From contig JAUWGZ010000013.1 of assembly GCA_030606165.1 (NCBI GenBank), positions 1-21,389 of the forward strand: a stretch of 21,389 bases of DNA. The letters are read 5' to 3'. The DNA comes from Dehalococcoidia bacterium. Lineage in GTDB: Bacteria; Chloroflexota; Dehalococcoidia; GIF9; AB-539-J10. Both the position numbers and the translations under genes were made by a program. Within the stretch, counting starts at the first letter, position 1. Each line of letters begins with the position of its first letter. A model generated the notes under the pieces. The model saw only the letters and a list, made by a program, of their open reading frames with translations. It did not search any database and was not told where the DNA came from. Shown here in pieces: positions 15,628 to 21,389 of this stretch.

Positions 15628-16893
15628 CTAGATATCCTTAGATAGAGTGGCTAAGAATTCAGCGTTATTCTTTGTCTTAGCCATCCTTTCCAGGATCCTT
15701 TGTGTAGCCTCGCTGTGGTTAGGGGAATCGCTAGCTATCATACTAATCACGCGCCTGAGCAGCCATACTTGTTTCAAGGTATTTTCATCCAGCAAAAGCT
15801 CTTCTCTCCTTGTGCCGCTAGGTGTAACATCTATAGCCGGGAAGATCCTTCGCTCAGATAATTTTCTATCTAAGTGGAGTTCCATATTACCTGTTCCCTT
15901 AAACTCTTCATATATGAGGTCATCCATACGGCTGCCGGTATCCACGAGGCAAGTAGCAATGATGGTTAGACTTCCCCCCTCCTCAATATTGCGAGCAGTA
16001 CCGAAGAAGCGCTTGGGAGGATGCAAAGCTGTTGAATCAATACCGCCAGATAAAGTACGCCCGCTGGGGGGCAGGGCTAAGTTGTAAGCTCTTGTAAGTC
16101 TGGTAATGCCGTCAAGGAGCATGACCACATCTTTGCCCACTTCTACTAGCCTTTTGGCTCTCTCTAATGCTAATTCCGCTACCCGAGTCTGGCTTTCTAC
16201 CGGTTCATCGAAGGTGGCAGCAATAACCTCGGCCTTAACTGACCTCTTCATATCAGTGACCTCTTCGGGTCTTTCTCCAATAAGGCAAACCATGAGGTGA
16301 ATATCATTGTAGTTAGTATTTATGGCGTTGACAATTTTTTGAAGAAGCACAGTCTTGCCTGCCTTAGGTGGTGATACAATAAGTCCTCTTTGCCCCCGGC
16401 CTATAGGTGCCACTAGGTTGATTAGACGACTGGATAACTCATCTGATGTTGTTTCCAGATTGATGAGCTTATTTGGGAAGGTGGGCGTCAGCGAACCGAA
16501 ATTGCGGCGCGTCCTTGCTAGTTCAGCGTCGAGTTCATTGATACTCTCTACTCGAAGTAAGCTGTAGTATTTCTCGCTTTCTTTAGGAGGTCTGGCCTGG
16601 CCACAAATAGCATCGCCGTCTCTTAAGTTGAAACGACGGATCTGGGAATTTGATACATAGATATCATTAGCACCACGCCGGAAGGTATCCTGTCGTAGGA
16701 AGCCGTAGCCTTCGCTGATGGTTTCCAAGACGCCTGTTATAAACATATTTCCCTGCTGCTGGGCTTCTGCTTCCAAGATGCGGTGGACAAGCTCGGACTT
16801 TTTCAAAGCAGAGTAGCCGTTGATGCCATACTCCTTAGCTATCGCCTCCAGTTCATCCCGACTTTTATTTTCTAGTTGTGCCATAGTTAACAT
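15628..16893 (-). CDS. rho: Transcription termination factor Rho
   Basis: Rho is the hexameric RNA helicase that terminates untranslated transcripts. The 421-residue protein has the N-terminal Rho_N helical domain (about 4-40) and a cold-shock-like RNA-binding domain (about 50-118, EGYGFLRQ and NDIYVSNSQIRRF). The RecA-like ATPase carries the P-loop SPPKAGKT (174-181), Walker B VVMLLD (255-260), the Q-loop region SGRTLSGGIDSTAL and the R-loop FFGTARNIEEGGSLT. Length is normal and no long insertion is seen. The first ATG (16893) has GAGG 6 nt ahead; the second Met three codons later does not. It lies 54 nt after fsa in the pyrG-fsa-rho cluster. Confidence 0.97.
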   Translation of the reverse strand: MLTMAQLENKSRDELEAIAKEYGINGYSALKKSELVHRILEAEAQQQGNMFITGVLETISEGYGFLRQDTFRRGANDIYVSNSQIRRFNLRDGDAICGQARPPKESEKYYSLLRVESINELDAELARTRRNFGSLTPTFPNKLINLETTSDELSSRLINLVAPIGRGQRGLIVSPPKAGKTVLLQKIVNAINTNYNDIHLMVCLIGERPEEVTDMKRSVKAEVIAATFDEPVESQTRVAELALERAKRLVEVGKDVVMLLDGITRLTRAYNLALPPSGRTLSGGIDSTALHPPKRFFGTARNIEEGGSLTIIATCLVDTGSRMDDLIYEEFKGTGNMELHLDRKLSERRIFPAIDVTPSGTRREELLLDENTLKQVWLLRRVISMIASDSPNHSEATQRILERMAKTKNNAEFLATLSKDI

Positions 16894-16947
16894 AATAGCC
16901 TCTTTTTGAATACCTTTCCTTTTTATATCTATGCTTTTGTGGGACTT

Positions 16948-17610
16948 TTACAGTAATTCCTCTCTCGCCATAATTTTCTTCCAGTCATTCCTAAAACGCT
17001 CAATGCCGATATCTGTTAGAGGGTGTCGTATCATTTGTAGTAACACCTCATAGGGCACTGTGGCAATATGAGCACCAATTTTGGCTGCCGTTAAACAATG
17101 TTGAGGATGCCTGATACTAGCGGCGATAACTTGAGCAGGCAGTTGATAATAGTCCAAGTATTCCACGATGTCAGCCACCACTTCCATACCATCCTCACCA
17201 ATGTCATCTAATCTACCCACAAAAGGGCTCACAAAAGTTGCTCCTGCTGCTGCCCCCAGTAAAGCCTGGTTCAAGGTGAAGCATAAAGTGAAATTCACCT
17301 TTATGTTTTCACCAGCCAACACCGAAGTGGCTTCCACTCCTTCAAGGCTAGCTGGTATCTTAACCACGATATTCTGCGCCCATTTGGCTATTTCTCTGGC
17401 TTCGGCTACCATTCCTTGAACATCCTGGCTCAACACCTCAGTAGATACCGGGCCAGGGACAATGGAGCAGATTTTCTGGACTAACTTTTGATAATCAATC
17501 TTGCCTTCTCTCGATACAATGCTGGGATTGGTGGTTACCCCTGTAACCACTCCTAGTCTCACCCCGTGGCGAATATGCTCTATATTGGCAGTATCTAAAA
17601 ATATCTTCAT
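16948..17610 (-). CDS. fsa: Small transaldolase / fructose-6-phosphate aldolase family (TalC/FSA)
   Basis: A 220-residue TIM-barrel aldolase of the short transaldolase family. The Schiff-base lysine is K84 in VVKIPAS. Other family marks are FLDTANIEHI at the N-terminus, GVTTNPSIV (24-32), NFTLCFTLNQALLGAAAGA, SPFVGRLDDIG and IAASIRHPQH. Proteins of this group act as transaldolase in the pentose phosphate pathway or as fructose-6-phosphate aldolase, and the sequence alone does not settle which. Start is ATG 17610, 4 nt after the pyrG stop, with AAGAGG directly ahead. Its position between pyrG and rho implies co-transcription. Confidence 0.94.
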   Translation of the reverse strand: MKIFLDTANIEHIRHGVRLGVVTGVTTNPSIVSREGKIDYQKLVQKICSIVPGPVSTEVLSQDVQGMVAEAREIAKWAQNIVVKIPASLEGVEATSVLAGENIKVNFTLCFTLNQALLGAAAGATFVSPFVGRLDDIGEDGMEVVADIVEYLDYYQLPAQVIAASIRHPQHCLTAAKIGAHIATVPYEVLLQMIRHPLTDIGIERFRNDWKKIMAREELL

Positions 17611-17614
17611 CCTC

Positions 17615-19243
17615 TTAATTTAAAGGTAGGCTTGTCTGAGCACCTTCAACAAGTGTCTCCTTGGCTGCCCCAATGAACCCCAGAAATAACGGGTGGGGAG
17701 AGTCGGGGTGGGATTTGAACTCAGGGTGAAATTGGCAGGCAAGCATCCAAGGATGATCTCGCAATTCAGTAATTTCCACTAATCTTCCATCTGGGGATAA
17801 CCCAGATGGTACAAGACCGGCTTCCTCTAATGGCTGGCGGAAATGATTGTTAAATTCATAACGGTGGCGATGCCTTTCATAGACTACTTCGGTGCCGTAG
17901 GCACGAGCTGCCGTTGTTCCCTCTACCAGATGGCAGGGATAAGTCCCGAGCCTCATGGTCCCCCCTTTTTGCTCTATGCCATGCTGCTCAGGGAGCAGGT
18001 CGATGACAGGATAAGCACTACTGGCATCAAATTCAGTGGAATTTACTTTTTCAGTACGGAAAACATGACGGCCAAATTCGATGACCATAATTTGCATCCC
18101 CAAGCATAAGCCTAAGTATGGGACTTTCCTTTCTCTGGCAAATTTGGCACCTTTTATCATGCCTTCAATTCCTCGGTAGCCAAAGCCACCAGGAACAATT
18201 ATGCCTTGAACTTGCCCAAGTTTATCATCAGCCATGCCATCCAATTCCTCGGAATCTAGCCATTCTATCTTCACTTCACGATTGTGAGCTAATGCTGCAT
18301 GGCACAACGCTTCACGCACTGAGTAATAAGCATCCTGGAGCCCCACGTATTTGCCTACCAATCCAATGATTACAGGCTCTTTAGGAGCTTTTAGCCTAGC
18401 TACCATGTCTCGCCATTCCTCCAGATTGCTTTTCCCGGCTCTTAATCCCAATCGGCTAACTATTAATTCCCCTAACCCCGCGTCCTCGAGCAGCAGGGGC
18501 ACCTCGTAGATGGTTTCACTGGTAACTAGGGAGATAACCGCCTCTTTATCCACATCGCAAAATAGCGATATTTTGTCCTTTATCCCTTCAGCTATCTCCT
18601 TATCGCTACGACACAGTATAACATCGGGCTGAATACCAATCCTCCTTAGCTCGTTGACGCTATGTTGAGTGGGCTTGGTCTTTAGCTCATCGGTGGCAGC
18701 GATGTGTGGCAAAAAGGTGACATGAATATATAGCACATTATCTCTGCCTTCATCCTTTCTCATCTGCCTTATAGCTTCCAGGAATGGTTGCCCTTCAATA
18801 TCTCCCACAGTGCCGCCAACTTCAACAATAATTAGCTCAGCCTGAGATATTTCGGCTACCTCCCTTACCCGTCTTTTTATTTCATTGGTTACGTGGGGAA
18901 CCACTTGAATTGTGCCTCCCAAAAAATCTCCTCGCCTCTCTTGAGCAATGACCGAAGAATAGACTTGACCTGAAGTGACGTTAGAAGCTTGGGTCAGCTC
19001 CACTCCAATAAATCTCTCATAATGTCCTAAATCCAAATCAGTCTCGGCACCATCTTGAGTAACAAACACTTCACCGTGTTGGTAAGGGGACATCGTCCCC
19101 GGGTCAACATTCAAGTAAGGATCAAGCTTCTGTACAGAGACACACATGCCGCGGCTTTTCAATATTTTGCCGATAGAGGCTACTGAAATTCCCTTACCTA
19201 CAGAGCTAACTACGCCACCAGTAACGAAAATATACTTACTCAC
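17615..19243 (-). CDS. pyrG: CTP synthase (glutamine hydrolysing)
   Basis: PyrG aminates UTP to CTP using glutamine. The 542-residue protein has the synthetase domain with the [12 protein letters not shown]-loop (K17), the [22 protein letters not shown] signature region (from D41), D71 and E141 in the Mg-binding and phosphorylation centre, and [10 protein letters not shown]. The class I glutamine amidotransferase domain (about 290-535) has nucleophile C380 in GLCLGMQ, the oxyanion PGGFGYRG, and H506/E508 in FHPEF. The start is GTG 19243; no ribosome binding site is obvious. A strong promoter lies about 70 nt upstream and the gene leads the pyrG-fsa-rho cluster. Confidence 0.97.
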   Translation of the reverse strand: MSKYIFVTGGVVSSVGKGISVASIGKILKSRGMCVSVQKLDPYLNVDPGTMSPYQHGEVFVTQDGAETDLDLGHYERFIGVELTQASNVTSGQVYSSVIAQERRGDFLGGTIQVVPHVTNEIKRRVREVAEISQAELIIVEVGGTVGDIEGQPFLEAIRQMRKDEGRDNVLYIHVTFLPHIAATDELKTKPTQHSVNELRRIGIQPDVILCRSDKEIAEGIKDKISLFCDVDKEAVISLVTSETIYEVPLLLEDAGLGELIVSRLGLRAGKSNLEEWRDMVARLKAPKEPVIIGLVGKYVGLQDAYYSVREALCHAALAHNREVKIEWLDSEELDGMADDKLGQVQGIIVPGGFGYRGIEGMIKGAKFARERKVPYLGLCLGMQIMVIEFGRHVFRTEKVNSTEFDASSAYPVIDLLPEQHGIEQKGGTMRLGTYPCHLVEGTTAARAYGTEVVYERHRHRYEFNNHFRQPLEEAGLVPSGLSPDGRLVEITELRDHPWMLACQFHPEFKSHPDSPHPLFLGFIGAAKETLVEGAQTSLPLN

Positions 19244-19320
19244 TGCTCATTACAAGAGTATAAAGAAAGCCAAATCTTGTAGGTCGATCCTCAGAGGCGA
19301 AGTAAACCTGAGTTTCCTCC

Positions 19321-19350
19321 ATTATAAAAAGTAAGATTCTAAATTGTCAA
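19321..19350 (-). promoter_or_regulatory. Consensus sigma-70 promoter of the pyrG cluster
   Basis: On the minus strand TTGACA (19350-19345), an 18-base spacer and TATAAT (19326-19321) match both hexamers perfectly. Transcription would start near 19314, giving a leader of about 70 nt before the pyrG GTG. The leader holds only a weak 5-bp inverted repeat (CTCAG/CTGAG, 19290-19312) and no attenuator that I can recognise. Confidence 0.8.
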
Positions 19351-19424
19351 GTCTGCCTTGTTCAAATGATTTGACACACTCTGTCTTGAATTCGGGCGCA
19401 GATTTTTTGTATAAAAGGTGGCAG

Positions 19425-19433
19425 TGCTATAAT
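19425..19433 (+). promoter_or_regulatory. Extended -10 promoter of the HtrA gene
   Basis: TGCTATAAT (19425-19433) is a perfect extended -10 element; the -35 region is poor (TTGTAT at 19407-19412, 15-base spacing). The start point would fall near 19440, only about 7 nt ahead of the ATG at 19448, and no ribosome binding site is present. This suggests a leaderless or near-leaderless message. Confidence 0.6.
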
Positions 19434-19447
19434 GAGCGTAGTAAAAA

Positions 19448-20542
19448 ATGTCTAGAAAATACATTCTGGTTTTCGTAATACTAATAGCGGTGGCATTAGG
19501 TATCGGTATTTGGGCCCTATCCCTTTCCCCAACATCTAGCCCACCCCAGTCTAATAACTCAACCCAGCACAATGATCCCAATTGGGCATTCCCCACGGAG
19601 AGCGAGCCAGCTACTCCTTTGCCTGATTTCAGCCCGGTAGTTGCCGAGGTAATGCCCTCGGTGGTTTCCCTGACTACAGAGGCGGTCGTCTCCTCTTTCT
19701 TCGGTCAGAGCACGGAATACGTTGCTGGATCAGGGATACTTATCGACGACGAAGGATATATTGTCACCAACAACCATGTAGTTGAAAATGCCCGGAGCAT
19801 CTACGTGGAGTTGGCTGATGGTAGAACTTTCCCCGCGAATATAGTAGGCACTGACTCCTTATCTGACCTTGCCGTGATAAAGATAGATGCCACAGATTTG
19901 CCTTATGCCTGTTGGGGCGACTCAGGTTCACTATCTGTTGGCGAGTGGGTGTTAGCTATTGGCAATGCTCTGGGAGGAGGGGGTGGAGCAACCCAGGGCA
20001 TAGTCAGCCGCTTAGATGTATCCGTGACCGTCGAGGGAAATACCCTTTATGGTTTAATTCAAACCACGGCGGCTATCAATCCAGGCAACAGCGGTGGCCC
20101 ATTGGTGAACATGTCTGGTGAGGTGATAGGCATTACCAGCGTTAAGATAGTTGCGTCCGAAGTGGAAGGCATAGGCTTTGCCATAAGCAGCGATGAGGCT
20201 GAGCCTATCATTCTGGATTTGATTCGTCATGGTCGCGTGACCTATCCTTGGCTGGGTGTGTGGTCGCGGACCGTGTACCCTGTGCTAGCTGCGGCAATGA
20301 ACCTTTCTGTGGACAGGGGGGCGCTTATTGTAGAAGTAATTGCTGACAGCCCTGCAGATGCTGCGGGGTTAAGAGAAGATGACATCATCACCCACTTCGG
20401 GGGCCAGGAAATAAGCAATATTGCCGACCTCGTCCGAGCCATTCGAGCAAGCGAAATTGGCGAAGAGGTGGAAATAGTCTTCGTTAGAGGTGAAGATATT
20501 AAAACAACCTCAGCGCGACTGGTAGAATACCCGACTTCCTAA
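19448..20542 (+). CDS. Membrane-anchored HtrA/DegP-type serine protease with one PDZ domain
   Basis: A 364-residue envelope quality-control protease. An N-terminal membrane anchor (about 5-25) leads to a Ser/Pro/Asn-rich linker (27-60). The trypsin-like domain has the triad H110 (VTNNHVV), D140 (SDLAVIKI) and S215 (NPGNSGGPL). One PDZ domain (about 268-362) follows, with DSPADAAGLREDDIITHFGG. The sequence after the anchor shows no signal peptidase site that I trust, so it is most likely tethered outside the cytoplasmic membrane like the Gram-positive HtrA/DegS type. A run of glycines (GGGGG, 176-180) sits near the activation loop region. It is divergent from pyrG across 204 bp and convergent with ileS. 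Confidence 0.94.
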   Translation: MSRKYILVFVILIAVALGIGIWALSLSPTSSPPQSNNSTQHNDPNWAFPTESEPATPLPDFSPVVAEVMPSVVSLTTEAVVSSFFGQSTEYVAGSGILIDDEGYIVTNNHVVENARSIYVELADGRTFPANIVGTDSLSDLAVIKIDATDLPYACWGDSGSLSVGEWVLAIGNALGGGGGATQGIVSRLDVSVTVEGNTLYGLIQTTAAINPGNSGGPLVNMSGEVIGITSVKIVASEVEGIGFAISSDEAEPIILDLIRHGRVTYPWLGVWSRTVYPVLAAAMNLSVDRGALIVEVIADSPADAAGLREDDIITHFGGQEISNIADLVRAIRASEIGEEVEIVFVRGEDIKTTSARLVEYPTS

Positions 20543-20591
20543 GACAAGCTTCCTTCATTCAAATCCCGAATTCAGTAACCAAGACCTCCCT

Positions 20592-20650
20592 GTTTTGGAT
20601 TTGGAAATTTAAATTTTGGAATTTGTTTAGGATTTGGGATTTGCCTTTTT
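20592..20650. repeat. A/T-rich short-unit degenerate repeat
   Basis: A stretch built from variants of TTTGGATTT / GGAATTT / GGGATTTG (read on the minus strand as CAAATCCCAAATCC...AATTCCAAAATTT). It fills the gap between htrA and ileS and runs about 20 bases into the ileS 3' end, supplying its last codons and stop. Repeats of this composition are, from memory, scattered in intergenic DNA of several bacterial groups. No gene or terminator is evident in it. Confidence 0.6.
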
Positions 20651-21389
20651 GATTGCCAAAGAGACCTCGCTGTTCGAGATACGGTGTTTCTCCCCATAAG
20701 CCTCATCAGGAGGCAAACCATCGATAAGCTCCTGAGATAAGGTCTCCTGTTTAATATAGTCGGCAAAAGTATTTATTACTTGCTTGATGAGTGGTTCCTT
20801 TGTCTGATAATAAGTGATGATGTGGTCTGTGATATCAAACTTGGCATTGCGCCGCATATTTTGAAGATGACGCACAAGCTCTCTACTTACTCCCTCGGCA
20901 ATTAGCTCAGGGGTCAATTCAGTACTTATGGCCACCCAATATCTGGCGTCGTTAGCTACGCTGTAATCTGGCATGTTTGAAGGAAATTCCTCTCGTTCCT
21001 TTGCTTCACTCAATACGACGAGTTGCTTAACATTTATCTCTTCCATTACCTCAGTAGCTAAGTTTTTTAAAGCTTTCTTCTCCCCTTCGGTCTCTACCCC
21101 GACCACGGCTTTGTCCAATGGCTGGCGCACTTTAATCCCTGCCTTAGCTCGTGCCGCCCTGCCCAAGCTGGATATTTTCATAGCTAGCTCAACATCGCTA
21201 TTTAGCTTGTCCTTGATTTTAGTCTCATCCGCCATGGGGAAATCAGTTAGATGAACGCTTTCTCTAGCTTCAGGATTAACAGAGCGAAACAAATTCTGAT
21301 AAAGCTCTTCAGCAATAAATGGCACAAAGGGAGCCAACAATTGAGATAAAGTCACCAGGCATTGATGTAGCGTAGTATATGCGGCCAAT
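20627..21389 (-). CDS. ileS: Isoleucyl-tRNA synthetase, C-terminal part (cut by window edge)
   Basis: Only the last 254 or so codons are present; the gene continues beyond 21389. The visible part is the anticodon-binding helical domain, with LAPFVPFIAEELYQNLF and FPMADETKIKD, followed by GRAARAKAGIKVRQPL, a hallmark of class Ia IleRS. After it comes the C-terminal domain found in long IleRS forms (ISTELTPELIAEGVSRELVRHLQNMRR). No C-terminal zinc-finger cysteines are seen, as in the eukaryote-like (ileS2) clade, which I take as likely. The last residues, from about ANPKS, are encoded by the A/T-rich repeat at 20592-20650. IleRS charges tRNA-Ile in the cytoplasm. Confidence 0.92.
   Translation of the reverse strand, partial: LAAYTTLHQCLVTLSQLLAPFVPFIAEELYQNLFRSVNPEARESVHLTDFPMADETKIKDKLNSDVELAMKISSLGRAARAKAGIKVRQPLDKAVVGVETEGEKKALKNLATEVMEEINVKQLVVLSEAKEREEFPSNMPDYSVANDARYWVAISTELTPELIAEGVSRELVRHLQNMRRNAKFDITDHIITYYQTKEPLIKQVINTFADYIKQETLSQELIDGLPPDEAYGEKHRISNSEVSLAIKKANPKS

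Noticed and set aside
19236..19250. A four-codon upstream ORF (ATG AGC AGT GAG TAA) overlapping the pyrG GTG start.
   Set aside because: It is very short, has no ribosome binding site and overlaps by chance-like bases; no evidence that it is translated or regulatory.

Overview
The window reads as a compact chromosomal segment of an anaerobic bacterium. Chloroflexota, most likely class Dehalococcoidia or a relative, is my best guess. It rests on the gene neighbourhoods (pyrG-fsa-rho and alaS-ruvX-aroE-sppA-aroC), soluble PAS/GAF histidine kinases paired with NarL-type regulators, and a Wood-Ljungdahl type metV-metF pair. It is remembered gene order, not a database search. Most genes lie on the minus strand. 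I see no tRNA, rRNA, CRISPR, phage or insertion sequence.

Layout, left to right. (1) 55-7063, minus strand: a one-carbon/redox block enclosed by signalling genes. In transcription order it holds a PAS-GAF histidine kinase and its overlapping NarL-type regulator. A 193-bp gap follows, then a 699-aa flavin/iron-sulfur oxidoreductase with a C-terminal MvhD-like domain, metV, metF, and a two-receiver protein with no output domain. The oxidoreductase, metV and metF overlap by 4 and 8 nt, so they look like one translationally coupled unit for methylene-tetrahydrofolate reduction (or its reverse). (2) 7174-8766, plus strand: a metallo-beta-lactamase-fold hydrolase and an unrecognised A+T-richer gene. 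(3) 8771-15232, minus strand: a tight operon alaS-ruvX-aroE-sppA-aroC. The alaS start lies just behind a perfect hairpin that covers part of its ribosome binding site. AlaRS carries an insertion of roughly 100 residues. (4) 15233-15627: a palindromic interspersed repeat and a tiny four-cysteine protein gene. (5) 15628-19243, minus strand: pyrG-fsa-rho behind a perfect-consensus sigma-70 promoter. (6) 19448-20542, plus strand: a membrane-anchored HtrA protease. (7) 20627 to the window edge, minus strand: the 3' end of ileS, whose stop codon lies in an A/T-rich repeat.

The block with most biological interest is the metVF/oxidoreductase operon with its surrounding two-component proteins. It suggests a tetrahydrofolate C1 branch fed or drained by a fused NAD(P)H/flavin/ferredoxin/MvhD subunit, perhaps under control of a sensor kinase. 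The enzyme family calls are firm. The electron partners and the regulatory link are inference. The rest is mostly housekeeping: shikimate pathway, pyrimidine and pentose metabolism, translation, transcription termination and envelope proteolysis.
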